In this document: positions 27,801-35,623 of the stretch, in pieces | How positions within the stretch are numbered: position 1 is the stretch's first letter | Layout: every line of letters begins with the position of its first letter | Assembly (NCBI GenBank): GCA_016218825.1 | Contig: JACRCV010000037.1 | Coordinates: 1-64,000, forward strand | Reading direction: 5' to 3' | Length of the DNA: 64,000 nucleotides | DNA from: Deltaproteobacteria bacterium | GTDB lineage: Bacteria > Myxococcota > XYA12-FULL-58-9 | Made by a program: the position numbers and the translations under genes | The notes under the pieces: model-generated | What the model was told of the DNA's origin: nothing | The model's input: only the letters and a program-made list of their open reading frames with translations | The model's database searches: none

Positions 27801-29076
27801 CTCCGGCTCGTGCGTCTTGATCGGCAACCGCGACACCCAGGGCAGCAATCTCTGCAACGGCGTTTGCGAGAAGTGCAACGGCTCCGGGGTGTGTGTGCCG
27901 CAGGATTCGATCGAAGACCTCTTCAGCCAGTGCGATCCCGCGCTCGGCTGCCTCACCGGCAACTGTCGCGGCGGCACCGCCGAGTGTGACTACTACACCT
28001 CCGGCGAGCGCAACTGCCCGGCTTGCAGGACCTGCGATGCCTCCGGCGTCTGTGCGTCGTCGGGCCTCAACCGAGACACGACCAACCCCAACCGCTGCGA
28101 CGGTCTGTGCCAGAAGTGTGATGCCGGGTCGTGCGCCACTCAGGCGTCGAGTGAAGATCTCTTCACCCAATGTCCCGACAACACCGGCTGCTACACCGGG
28201 ACCTGCCGCGGCACCACGGCAGAGTGCGGTTACGTCATCAGCGGCGAAGGCAACTGCCCGGTGTGCGGAACCTGCGTCGGGGCGACGTCCGGTTCCTGCG
28301 TTTCGACCGGCGGCCGTGACACCGCTGGGGCCAGCGTGTGCAACGGCACCTGCCAGAAGTGCACCGCCATCGGTACCTGCGATTTCCAGACCTCCGGCGA
28401 GGACCTCTTCGGTCAATGCGGCACCGCGGGCTGCAGCACCGGCAATTGTCGTGGGGGAGCGGCGGAGTGCGGCTACTACACCTCGCTCGAGCGCAACTGC
28501 GCGGTGTGCACCACGTGCGACCTCGCGACCTCGGGGACCTGCGTGGCGATGAGCAGCGGCAGCCAGGACACGCAAGGGACTGCGACCTGCAGCGCCACCA
28601 ACTATGCCTGCTCCGGCGCCGGACCCAGCTGTCTTGGAGCGACGGGCGCGGTGTGCGGCGTCAACGGCGATTGTGAGGCGAACAACTGTGTGGGGCCCGG
28701 GGCGGGCAAGATCTGTTGCCCGGCCGGGGAGTACAAGTGTGGGACCGGGTGTGTCGCCTCGTGCGGCACCTGCGCGGCCAGTCCGTATCTCTGCGCGGCC
28801 ACGGCAGCCTGTGTCTCGGGCTGCAGCGGCTGCAGCGGCGCGACCGTCGGCTGTTTGGGCTCGTCCACCTGTGTTGCCGACTGCAGCTCGTCGAGTTGCT
28901 CGGGAACCGGGACGTGGTGCAGGAACGACAACACCTGTGTCTCGGCGGGCAACACCGGGCAGTGCCAGAGCCAATGCTCTTCGACCTACCAGTTCTGCGA
29001 CAAGACGCCGGCCAACGCCCACGATGTGTGCTGCGCCAACACGGCCAATTGCTCGGATGCGGCCTGTGCTCCGTAG
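24859..29076 (+). CDS. Giant Cys-rich secreted protein with MopE-like motifs and five EDLF-Q-C repeats
   Basis: The product is about 1405 aa. A basic N-terminus and a hydrophobic stretch ending in SLAQC make export, perhaps as a lipoprotein, likely. After a beta-rich domain of about 110 residues come MopE-type putative metal-binding motifs (DADGDGFPPCG ... CDCNDQNASVNP; DNDCDGGFDEEPW; CADDKPNVNPGETELC). The middle is Cys-rich. From residue about 839 there are five tandem units of 78-82 aa, each with C-x-G-x-C-x-K-C, then EDLF-x-Q-C, then T-G-x-C-x-G-x-x-A-x-C. The last 140 residues are a separate Cys-rich tail. No family name can be given. Such proteins are typical of predatory or surface-rich myxobacteria. 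The start is one of several GTGs (24850, 24856, 24859) behind GAAAGG. Confidence 0.75.
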   Translation: MKNKRARAWRRYSLAVGLLSLAQCRAVEQQSTGVLLTVSVVDLPNPTQLTRVDITARNVGGDRALVSIPVEGRDISKDREPIQIFIQMAAITKDDFFLHARGFVGNDQRVAGSVLTKIVINEVTSAEIGMSASFQDADGDGFPPCGVGALCDCNDQNASVNPFTPEICADMVDSNCNGQFSDGCPCSPNGATRQCTSLTGEFESRAGIGRCNFGVETCSNGVWAACGGDGAPQQETRAADNTIKNDGVDDDCNGVVDAGAPCTAGAKRACLMGFVNDAAVPTAIPSPTSTARGFVYGTTEPPVSTPFVPCVAGVQTCGSNNKWGESCDGEVRPQRIVDRAHDLVGFMELPSGLEPTAYSVPSPGCAAVGQCDGLDNDCDGGFDEEPWFDADYVLPNPNDPSVHTPTPDGYTYCGTNVDTRGGTIAITDPKSKVGGLAEQFIDCADDKPNVNPGETELCTADNRVDEDCRCDHDRSNRPYGAAGSEINRPFNKLFNYATCSWPAPATNCVASDSYLDCQKSPRYVEPTASGSCASLSPPYLAGYYDSASVADQTCGSCYECGKSYGLVCSAGADRCASPDEDCRSCAGILGAVAAGGVRPSCRVPDLSANVCTAQIPVAGHWTAVVDADPCDDCPPLDCDGQGASPQTPVYWGSDNPSAPNPRCFYAADVVGECDGAGSCKGRVQECGASSRGIEVPSRPLCRMPDVTKCVRGRVAVAGEPYTVLVPRGQDPYDDCAGAGTCDGAGNCHKQIGDPCGTGLCENTAATLTCADGVCCTAACGGTCFSCLGAKTGGTDGTCAPISNHTDPDNECASCKECNGAGVCANVADNTQDNEGTNVCNGTCQKCAAGTCQSQASTEDLFGQCGTTGCFTGNCRGGAAACGYYNTGKRNCSVCASCDGATSGSCVPAASGSQDIGCSGTCQKCNASGSCVNQASTEDLFGQCPDSSGCYTGNCQGGAAQCGLINSGEGYCPSCWTCTGATSGSCVLIGNRDTQGSNLCNGVCEKCNGSGVCVPQDSIEDLFSQCDPALGCLTGNCRGGTAECDYYTSGERNCPACRTCDASGVCASSGLNRDTTNPNRCDGLCQKCDAGSCATQASSEDLFTQCPDNTGCYTGTCRGTTAECGYVISGEGNCPVCGTCVGATSGSCVSTGGRDTAGASVCNGTCQKCTAIGTCDFQTSGEDLFGQCGTAGCSTGNCRGGAAECGYYTSLERNCAVCTTCDLATSGTCVAMSSGSQDTQGTATCSATNYACSGAGPSCLGATGAVCGVNGDCEANNCVGPGAGKICCPAGEYKCGTGCVASCGTCAASPYLCAATAACVSGCSGCSGATVGCLGSSTCVADCSSSSCSGTGTWCRNDNTCVSAGNTGQCQSQCSSTYQFCDKTPANAHDVCCANTANCSDAACAP
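27373..28560 (+). repeat. Five tandem protein-coding repeats (about 234-246 bp each)
   Basis: Within the giant Cys-rich gene, the block starting CNG-x-C-QKC recurs five times. Every copy has the EDLF(G/S/T)QC core at the same spacing. Nucleotide identity between units is visible but imperfect, so the array is old or under diversifying change. The frame is kept through all units. Confidence 0.8.
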
Positions 29077-29587
29077 CGGCGGAGTCCTTCTCGTGGTCTT
29101 CGTTGCTGCCGCGTGTGCCGGCACCGGCAGCGAGAAGGCCACGCCCGCCGAGGCCGGCCTGCCGGTTCGTATCGAGCCGGTCGGAGCGACGGCGCCGATG
29201 GCCACGCCCCAGATCTCGTCGCGCAAGAGCGCCGCAACCCCGCCCCCGGCCCGTTCGCCGCCGCCGGCGTCCAGCCCGCCGCCCCCTCCCGATCCCGCCC
29301 AGGTGGCCAAGGCCAACGCCTTCGTGACCCAGGCCCAAGAGCTCTACCGCGCCGGCGCCTACGAGAAGGCGGAGGCGGCGGTCAAGGAGTCGCTGGTCAT
29401 CTACCCGTTCTTGCCCGAGGCCAATCTGCTCATGGGCAAGATCTTCCTGTTGAAAGGCTCCGCGACCCGCGACCCGGCGCTGGTCCACAGCGCCCGCCTG
29501 ATGTTCGAGATGGCCCACACCCTGGATCCGTCGATGCGCGAGGCCGACGTGCTCCTCGAGCTGTTCCGCCACGAGCCGAGCCAATAA
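29057..29587 (+). CDS. Small lipoprotein with TPR-like domain
   Basis: The product is 176 aa. The N-terminus (MRPVLRSGGVLLVVFVAAAC) is a clear lipoprotein signal with Cys at 20. A Pro/Ser/Ala-rich linker at about residues 50-85 is followed by a helical segment reading AFVTQAQELYRAGAYEKAEAAV and LPEANLLMGKIFLLKGS, which looks like one to two TPR units. The ATG lies inside the end of the preceding gene (20-base overlap). The stop is 3 bases before the ABC ATPase start. Its function is unknown, but it is transcribed with an uptake-type ATPase and a TonB-like protein. Confidence 0.75.
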   Translation: MRPVLRSGGVLLVVFVAAACAGTGSEKATPAEAGLPVRIEPVGATAPMATPQISSRKSAATPPPARSPPPASSPPPPPDPAQVAKANAFVTQAQELYRAGAYEKAEAAVKESLVIYPFLPEANLLMGKIFLLKGSATRDPALVHSARLMFEMAHTLDPSMREADVLLELFRHEPSQ

Positions 29588-29590
29588 GCC

Positions 29591-30367
29591 ATGCCGGCCT
29601 TGAGTGTCGAGGCGCTGCGCGTCAGCTATGGGGACCACGAAGTGATCCGCGGCGCGACCCTCGCGGTGGAGAGCGGCGAGATCGTCGGTCTCATCGGCCC
29701 GAACGGCGCCGGCAAGACCACGCTGCTGCGGGCGGTCGCCGGGCTGATCCCGGCCACCGGCGCCATCGCCTACGACGGCCGGCCGCTCGCGACCCTGAGC
29801 CCGCGCGAGCGCGCCGCGCTGCGCGCCTACGTACCACAGCAGGCGGAACAGGTGTTTCCGTATCGAGTCAAAGACGTGGTCGCGATGGGGCTGGCCTACA
29901 AGAGCCGCTGGTACGGCACGCCGGCCGCGAGCGAGGCGGTCAACGCGGCGCTGGTCGAGGTCGGGTTTGCCGCAGCCGCCGACACCCGCGTCGACTGTCT
30001 CTCGGGCGGCGAGCGCCAGCAGGTGATGCTGGCGCGCGGCCTGGTGCCGGGTGGGGCCCTGCTCTTGCTCGACGAGCCGACGAGCGCCCTCGATCTCAAG
30101 CATCGCGCGGCAGCGATGGCGGCGCTTCGGCGTCGGGCGCGCTCCGGGGGCGCGGTGCTGCTGTCGTTGCACGACCTGAACCTGGCGGCGGTCGTCTGCC
30201 ACCGCTTGTTGATTCTCGACGCCGGTCGGGTCGTGGCGAGCGGCAGACCGGAGGAGGTCATTCGCCCCGAGATCTTGGCGCCGGTCTACGGCGTCGCCGT
30301 CGTCTGCGGTCGCCATCCCGCGGCGGCAGCGCCGACGGTCGAGATCGACCCCGCGACCTGGGCATGA
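29591..30367 (+). CDS. ABC transporter ATP-binding protein, iron/haem/cobalamin type
   Basis: The 258-aa nucleotide-binding subunit has Walker A GPNGAGKTTLLRAVAGL, Q-loop region AYVPQQAEQ, signature CLSGGERQQVMLARGL, Walker B LLLLDEPTSALD and switch His in SLHDLNLAA. The sequence style fits the FecE/HmuV/BtuD group that drives uptake of iron complexes, haem or vitamin B12. No permease or binding protein lies nearby. Its stop overlaps the TonB-like gene start (ATGA), suggesting both serve the same outer-to-inner membrane import route. Confidence 0.85.
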   Translation: MPALSVEALRVSYGDHEVIRGATLAVESGEIVGLIGPNGAGKTTLLRAVAGLIPATGAIAYDGRPLATLSPRERAALRAYVPQQAEQVFPYRVKDVVAMGLAYKSRWYGTPAASEAVNAALVEVGFAAAADTRVDCLSGGERQQVMLARGLVPGGALLLLDEPTSALDLKHRAAAMAALRRRARSGGAVLLSLHDLNLAAVVCHRLLILDAGRVVASGRPEEVIRPEILAPVYGVAVVCGRHPAAAAPTVEIDPATWA

Positions 30368-31113
30368 GCGCGACGTGGCACCTACCGGCGTACGCCGCCG
30401 GCTCCGCACTGCTCCACCTCGCGGCCTTCGCTCTGGTGTCGCAAGCCTCCCACGACGCCGCCTCGGCATCGAAGTCGCAAGGGACCGTCGAGGTCCAGCT
30501 CCTGGCGGCCGGTGCGCCACCAACCATCAACGATGACGCCCGGCCGCGCCCGGCCGCGCTCCGCAGCACGCCGCGCGGACCGCCCGCACCCGAACCGGAG
30601 ATCGAACCGGCGGGGCCCGGCCACGCCGTTGAAGCGGGGCCGGTGGTCGCGGCGCCGGTCGCGAGCCCGCCGGGCGTCGGGCTGCCGGTCGCGGCAACCG
30701 GAGTGGACGCCAACGCCGGCGCTGAGGCGCCGGCAGGCGACGGCGCGGCGGGGACGGCGGGGACGGCGGGGACGGCGGGGGCGGGGGCGGGGGCGGGCGG
30801 CGGGTCGGGGGGTGGGGCCGAGGGTGCGGCGCTGGCGGCGACCGAGGCGTGTTGGCGCACCGTGACCGCGGAGCTCGACCACCGGGCTCGTTCCCGCGTC
30901 CCGCGCGCGTTGTTGCAGCGCGGCCTGGACGGCGTCGTCGCGGTGCTGTTCTCGCTGAGCGCCCGCGGCGAGGCGCAGAACGTGCGTTTCGAGGCCGTGA
31001 CCGGCTCACCGCTGTTGGTCGAGGCGGTGCGTGCGATCCTCGCCGAGCCTTTCGCCCGGAGCTGTGGTGGTGAACGGCGCTGGCGGGTGCGCTTTCGGCT
31101 GAGTCGGCCCTAG
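30364..31113 (+). CDS. TonB-like energy-transducing protein
   Basis: The product is 249 aa. An N-terminal membrane helix (AYAAGSALLHLAAFALV) is followed by about 130 residues of Pro/Ala/Gly-rich sequence that would span the periplasm. A C-terminal TonB-like domain follows, with RALLQRGLDGVVAVLFSLSARGEAQNVRFEAVTGSPLLVEAVRAI as its clearest block. Just before the domain a low-complexity stretch encodes Gly-Thr-Ala and Gly-Ala repeats. TonB passes proton-motive energy to outer-membrane receptors. It overlaps the ABC ATPase gene by four bases and converges with an outer-membrane protein gene with overlapping stops. Confidence 0.75.
   Translation: MSATWHLPAYAAGSALLHLAAFALVSQASHDAASASKSQGTVEVQLLAAGAPPTINDDARPRPAALRSTPRGPPAPEPEIEPAGPGHAVEAGPVVAAPVASPPGVGLPVAATGVDANAGAEAPAGDGAAGTAGTAGTAGAGAGAGGGSGGGAEGAALAATEACWRTVTAELDHRARSRVPRALLQRGLDGVVAVLFSLSARGEAQNVRFEAVTGSPLLVEAVRAILAEPFARSCGGERRWRVRFRLSRP
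30750..30828 (+). repeat. G-rich low-complexity tract inside the TonB-like gene
   Basis: Three copies of the 9-mer GGGACGGCG (encoding Gly-Thr-Ala) are followed by GGGGGC units and a GGGTCGGGGGGTGGGG run (Gly/Ala/Ser). The tract can vary in length by whole units without frame loss and has strong G-quadruplex potential on the coding strand. Confidence 0.7.
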
Positions 31114-31988
31114 AGGAAGAAGCCGAGGGTCGCGACCACTTTCCAGTTGTCGCGGCGTTGCAGCGAGCGGCTCCCGGCGACCGCGATCATGCCGCCGGGG
31201 CTCACCCAGCCGGCGCCGCCGCTGAGGATGTGCTCGTGGCCGGTCGAGCCGTCATCGCGGCCGAACGGGGCGTAGGACCAACCGAGCCGCAGCGGAAAGA
31301 CGTTGGCGACGAAGTACTCGGCGCCGGCCCGATAGGTCGTGAGGCGGTGATGCCAATTGCGGCCGTCGATGTCGGCGTCGACGGCGACCGCGAACGGCGC
31401 CGCATCCCAGGCGATGCCGCCGGCGAAGGTGAGCGGGGTCATGCGACTCAAGTCGGTCTTGACGATGTTGTGCGCCGACAGCCCGAGGCCGATGCCCTGG
31501 CCGAGGCGGGAGATCAGGCCGACGTCGCCGGTGTAGAGCGCCACCTCGCGTTTGCTGCCGGCGTCGACGAAGGTGCCGCGGATGTGGCGCATCGAGATCC
31601 CAAACGCCATGAACTCGCCCAGAGGATACGCGGCCGCGAGATAGGCGCGGTGCAGATTGGCGTCGACCCCTTTGGGGTCACCACGGTCGTGGGTGTAGCC
31701 CAGGCCTCCGGCCACCGGGCCCGACTTGGAGTCCACGGCCGAGAGGTTCAAATGAGTCAGCGAGTCGACCGGAGAGTAGCCGTAGTTGGCCTCGATCGCG
31801 TAGCGTTTGCCGAGCGCCATGCCCGCCGGGTTCAGCGTCAGGGTGTCGTTGCTGGTGCCGAGCCCCTGGTGCGCACCACCCATCGCTGTCGAGCGGACGC
31901 CGTGAAACTCGTCGAAGACGTCGGCCTGGCCGGGCCGGGCGACGACAGACGTTACGACCACCAGCAGCGAAGCCAGGCGAACCGACAT
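31110..31988 (-). CDS. Outer-membrane beta-barrel protein, PorV/FadL-like
   Basis: The product is 292 aa. It has a signal peptide (MSVRLASLLVVVTSVVA) followed by a PorV/OmpP1-like start: FHGVRSTAMGGAHQGLGTSNDTLTLNPAGMAL. This 'AMGGA ... N(P)AG' pattern is characteristic of FadL-superfamily barrels. The remainder alternates hydrophobic and polar residues with aromatic girdle residues and ends in Phe-Leu, as expected for a barrel. Substrate is unknown. The start at 31988 is chosen for the signal peptide; upstream in-frame sequence is Arg-rich and unlikely. It is convergent with the TonB-like gene. Confidence 0.75.
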   Translation of the reverse strand: MSVRLASLLVVVTSVVARPGQADVFDEFHGVRSTAMGGAHQGLGTSNDTLTLNPAGMALGKRYAIEANYGYSPVDSLTHLNLSAVDSKSGPVAGGLGYTHDRGDPKGVDANLHRAYLAAAYPLGEFMAFGISMRHIRGTFVDAGSKREVALYTGDVGLISRLGQGIGLGLSAHNIVKTDLSRMTPLTFAGGIAWDAAPFAVAVDADIDGRNWHHRLTTYRAGAEYFVANVFPLRLGWSYAPFGRDDGSTGHEHILSGGAGWVSPGGMIAVAGSRSLQRRDNWKVVATLGFFL

Positions 31989-32125
31989 AGCATGAGCCTT
32001 GCATGCCGCGGTCGGGGCGCCAAGAAACTCGCGGGTGCGGCGCGCGCGGCGTGCGGGGGCGGTGCTTGACCCAGGCACCAGGGTCCCCTAGGACAGCCGG
32101 GGTCCAGGGCTCGAGGAGGTCGGTC

Positions 32126-33409
32126 GTGGCAGGCATGAACCCGTTTCAGGTGCTCAAAGACCGGGGCTTCGTCGCCCAGGTCACGGACGAGGCGGCGCTC
32201 AGCGCCGCGTTCGCCGCCGGTCCGGTGACCGCCTACGTCGGCTATGACCCCACGGCGGCGAGCCTGCACGTCGGCCATCTCTTTACCTTGATGTCGCTCG
32301 TGCACCTGGAGCGGCTCGGGCATCGGCCGATCGTCGTCTTGGGGGGCGGCACCGCGATGGTGGGCGATCCTTCGGGCAAGACCGAGATGCGGCAGATGCT
32401 GACGCCCGATCAGATCCAAGCCAACCTCGACGCCTTCCGGGCCCAGGTGGCGCGCTTCTTCGACTTCGGCGCCGGCCGCACCACCGTGGTCGACAACGCC
32501 TCGTGGCTCTTGGACCTGAAGTACATCGAGTTCCTGCGCGACATCGGCCGCCACTTCTCGGTCAACCGCATGCTCGCGGCCGAGGCATACAAGCTCAGGC
32601 TCGAGCGCGGCTTGTCGTTCATCGAGTTCAACTATCAACTGCTCCAGGCCTATGACTTCTTGCAGCTGCGGCGGCGCTACGATTGCCGGCTGCAGATGGG
32701 CGGCGACGATCAGTGGGGGAACATCCTCGCCGGGGTCGATCTCTGCCGCCGCGTCGACCAGACGCTCGTGCACGGCCTGACCTTCCCGCTGTTGCTCACC
32801 GCGACCGGGCAGAAGATGGGTAAGACCGAGTCCGGCGCGGTGTGGCTCGACGCCGCACGGCTCTCTCCCTACGACTACTACCAATATTGGGTGAACGTGC
32901 ACGACGCCGACGTGATGCGGATGCTCGGCTTCTTCACCTTCCTGCCGATGGAAGAGGTGCGCGCGGTGCAAGGCCTGAGCGGCGCCGACTTGAACACCGC
33001 CAAGGCGATCCTCGCCTACGAGGCCACGGTCATCGCCCACGGTGAGGAGCAGGCGGCGGGCGCGCACCGGGCGGCGCAGGCGGCGTTCGGGTCGCGGACG
33101 TTGCCGGCGTCGATCCTGCCGTCGAGCAAGGTGCCGCGCGGCGGCGGGGCGGACGTCGCCGAGATCCCCACCACGATCGTGAGCCGCGCCGAGCTCGACA
33201 AAGGCTTGGCGCTGCCGGCGTTGTTGCAGCAGACCGGACTGGCGGCGTCGATGAACGAGGCGCGGCGGAAGATCGGCGAGAACGCGGTGAAGCTGAACGA
33301 TCAGGTGGTGAGCGACGCCCGCTATCAGGTGACCGCCATGGACTTCGAGGCCGGCCGGTTGATCCTCAAGCTCGGCAAGAAGAAGGTTCACCAGGTCAAG
33401 GTCGCCTGA
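32126..33409 (+). CDS. tyrS: Tyrosyl-tRNA synthetase
   Basis: The product is about 427 aa. HIGH-type motif AASLHVGHLFTLMSL is near the start, and the KMSKS motif appears as KMGKTESG. The tyrosine-binding residues lie in YVGYDPTA and FNYQLLQAYDF ... GGDDQWGN. A C-terminal S4-like RNA-binding domain (LAASMNEARRKIGENAVKLNDQ) is present. I prefer the GTG at 32126, six bases after AGGAGG; the ATG at 32135 would be 15 bases away. It stands alone between two envelope-protein genes. Confidence 0.95.
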   Translation: MAGMNPFQVLKDRGFVAQVTDEAALSAAFAAGPVTAYVGYDPTAASLHVGHLFTLMSLVHLERLGHRPIVVLGGGTAMVGDPSGKTEMRQMLTPDQIQANLDAFRAQVARFFDFGAGRTTVVDNASWLLDLKYIEFLRDIGRHFSVNRMLAAEAYKLRLERGLSFIEFNYQLLQAYDFLQLRRRYDCRLQMGGDDQWGNILAGVDLCRRVDQTLVHGLTFPLLLTATGQKMGKTESGAVWLDAARLSPYDYYQYWVNVHDADVMRMLGFFTFLPMEEVRAVQGLSGADLNTAKAILAYEATVIAHGEEQAAGAHRAAQAAFGSRTLPASILPSSKVPRGGGADVAEIPTTIVSRAELDKGLALPALLQQTGLAASMNEARRKIGENAVKLNDQVVSDARYQVTAMDFEAGRLILKLGKKKVHQVKVA

Positions 33410-33464
33410 TCGCGTGCTATAATCTGGACCGGTCACCGCGCCACGAGAAAGGGAACCGACACCA

Positions 33465-34274
33465 ATGTGCAGGCGCGCGCTTTGTTTCGCTGTGGTGGTT
33501 GCCGGTTTGGCCGCAGGGGTGGGCCGGGCGCGGGGTCAGCGCCGTGAGGGCGGCAGCGCGTCGGCGGTGCTGAACGTCGAGCTCAAGAGCGCGGTGCGCT
33601 TTGGCGAGGTCACGGTGCCGGCTCGCGTCTATCGGCTGACCCTGGGCGCCGAGTCGCTGGCGTTTGCGGACGCCGAGACCATGGTGCTGGTCGCGACGGT
33701 GCCGGCGAAGATCACCGAGGCCGAGGCGCCGGCGGCGACTCCGGTCGTCGAGGTGAAGAAGAGCGGGGCGCAGGTCGAGATCGTGGTGAAGATCGGCAAT
33801 CAAGTCGCGCGCGCCGTCGGCAGCCTGAGCGACGACAAGGCCGTGACCCGGGCCGTGACCCTGGACGCCAAGGCCGAAGAGAAGGTGAGCGGCAGCGAGC
33901 CCGAGGTCCAGACCGAGCAGGCGCTGGTGACCACGGCCATCGGCCGCTACCTCGGCGGCCTCAAAGACTGCGGCGACAAGGCGCAGCGCCGCCGCTGGGG
34001 AACGGACGACCTGCACTTCGTGAAGTGCGTCTGCCCGGTGTTGGCGAAGTGGCGCCTGCCGCGCATCAAGAAGCCGGTGCGCATCGACACCGCGCTCGTC
34101 AAAGGCCGGTCCGGGTTCTCGTTCACCGCGACCCCGGAGGGCAAGACCTCCGAATGCCGGGTGTGGGCAGGCGCTGGACCGCCGCCGCCGGTCTCGGAAG
34201 GTGACGCGCCGGCACCAGCGCCGGCGCTCGCGCCGACCCCTGTTGCGCCGCAACCCCCCGAGATCAAACCATGA
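33465..34274 (+). CDS. Secreted hypothetical protein
   Basis: The product is 269 aa. It has a signal peptide (ALCFAVVVAGLAAGVGRARG), then a domain of alternating strands, and a Cys pair in the C-terminal half (KDCGDKA, VKCVCPVL). The end is Pro/Ala-rich (APAPALAPTPVAPQPP). I do not recognise a family. An AAAGGGA site precedes the ATG. The stop overlaps the start of the following peptidase gene (ATGA), so the two products are probably made together; whether they interact is unknown. Confidence 0.65.
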   Translation: MCRRALCFAVVVAGLAAGVGRARGQRREGGSASAVLNVELKSAVRFGEVTVPARVYRLTLGAESLAFADAETMVLVATVPAKITEAEAPAATPVVEVKKSGAQVEIVVKIGNQVARAVGSLSDDKAVTRAVTLDAKAEEKVSGSEPEVQTEQALVTTAIGRYLGGLKDCGDKAQRRRWGTDDLHFVKCVCPVLAKWRLPRIKKPVRIDTALVKGRSGFSFTATPEGKTSECRVWAGAGPPPPVSEGDAPAPAPALAPTPVAPQPPEIKP

Positions 34275-35623
34275 GCCGAGGCGGCCGGCGCCGGAACCCG
34301 TTGCGGGTGGCGATCCTCTCGGAGCGCGAGTCGCCGGTGGTGCGGCTGCTGCTCGACAATGGTCTGGCGTTGGTGTTGTGCCCGCGGCCGCATCTATCGC
34401 AGGCCTATCTGGCGTTCTACTGCGGCGTCGGGTCGCGGCACGAGTCGCTCGCCGACAACGGCATCACCCACGTGCTGGAGCACATGCTGTTTCGCGGCAC
34501 CCACAGCTTCAAGGACGCGACCGCGCTCAACCTCGCGGCCGAGGAGTTCGGTGGCTTCCTCGAGGGCGCCACCTACCGCGACCATCTGCTGTTCGCGACC
34601 GCGGCGCACCCCGATGCGGTGGGTGAGGCGATCGCCATCCTCGCCGAGCTGGTGCAGCGGCCGCGCTATCGGGCGATGGAGGTCGAGCGCGCCATCCTCA
34701 AGGAGGAGCTCCTCGAGACCCTCGACGCCGACGGCCGAATGATCGATCTCGACAACATCACCCACCGCCTGGTGTTCGGCGCCGGCGGCCTCGGGCTGCC
34801 GATCGAGGGCCACCTGAAGAACATCGCCCGCTTCAAGGTCGCAGATCTCGAGGCGCATCGGCGGCGCTACCTGGTGGGCACGAACAGCGTCTTGAGCATC
34901 GCCGGACCGATCGACGTGCACGCGCTCTTGCCCAAGATCCGGCGAGCCTTCGGCCGGCTGCCGGCCGGCAATCCGCCGCTGGTCGAGGCGCCGTCGGCGC
35001 CGGCGCCGCGTCCGATCTTGCGCTACGTCCGCGACGCCGCCAGCCAAGTGGACATCCGTCTGTGTTTCCGTGGGGTCGCGGTGGACGACCCCGAGTATCC
35101 GGCGCTGGTGCTGTTGGCGCGGGTGCTCGCCGACGGCCTCGGCTCGCGGATGCACGCCGAGCTCGTCGATCGCCGGGGCTTGGCGTACGCGCTGCACGCC
35201 GGCCTCACGACCTACGGCGACTGCGGCCTGTTCGACTTCGAGGTCTCGGTGGCCCCGGACCGCGCCGCGGAGGCGGTGGCCGCGATCCTCGGCTTTGCCG
35301 CCGCGGCCGGGCGGTTTCGCTTCGGCGACAGCGAGCTCCGGCGGGTGCGGCGGCGTTACCGCTACGGCATCGAGTTCATGCGCGACTCGCCCCCCGACCT
35401 CGCGAGCTGGTACGGGCGCTCGACGCTGTTCGGCATCGAGCAGCAGATGGACCACCTCGGCGGCCGGATTGAGAAGCTCGGCGAACGAGAGATCCGGCAC
35501 GCCGCGCGGCGCGTCTTCCGGCGACCGGGGCTGGTGGTGGCGGCGGTGGGCGAGCTGGTGCGCGGTGAGTGGAAGCGGGTCGACCGCGTGGTTCAGCGCT
35601 GGCGCGGCTTCCGCGCCGACTAG
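34271..35623 (+). CDS. M16 family zinc peptidase
   Basis: The 450-aa insulinase-type metallopeptidase has the inverted zinc motif HVLEHMLFRG (HxxEH) at about residue 65, with the third ligand Glu in the ERAILKEELLET block about 75 residues later. The C-terminal half carries the YRYGIEFMRDSP region expected of the second M16 domain. No signal peptide is present, so it is predicted cytoplasmic unless exported another way. Unlike the pair near 57-60 kb, this one has no inactive partner next to it. It converges on the gene to its right, and the two stops share bases. Confidence 0.85.
   Translation: MSRGGRRRNPLRVAILSERESPVVRLLLDNGLALVLCPRPHLSQAYLAFYCGVGSRHESLADNGITHVLEHMLFRGTHSFKDATALNLAAEEFGGFLEGATYRDHLLFATAAHPDAVGEAIAILAELVQRPRYRAMEVERAILKEELLETLDADGRMIDLDNITHRLVFGAGGLGLPIEGHLKNIARFKVADLEAHRRRYLVGTNSVLSIAGPIDVHALLPKIRRAFGRLPAGNPPLVEAPSAPAPRPILRYVRDAASQVDIRLCFRGVAVDDPEYPALVLLARVLADGLGSRMHAELVDRRGLAYALHAGLTTYGDCGLFDFEVSVAPDRAAEAVAAILGFAAAAGRFRFGDSELRRVRRRYRYGIEFMRDSPPDLASWYGRSTLFGIEQQMDHLGGRIEKLGEREIRHAARRVFRRPGLVVAAVGELVRGEWKRVDRVVQRWRGFRAD

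Noticed and set aside
27373-28560. CRISPR-like array
   Set aside because: The repeats are 234-246 bp long, imperfect and lie in frame within a protein gene; there are no unique short spacers.
24514-29316. Very long open frame on the minus strand (about 1600 codons) opposite the giant Cys-rich gene
   Set aside because: Its translation is Arg/Ala/Gly/Val low-complexity text expected from the antisense of a GC-rich gene, with no domain; the plus frame carries real motifs and repeats.
31989-32078. Extended N-terminus of the outer-membrane protein (31 extra residues)
   Set aside because: The upstream residues are Arg/Ala-rich and precede a normal signal peptide; the ATG at 31988 is the better start.
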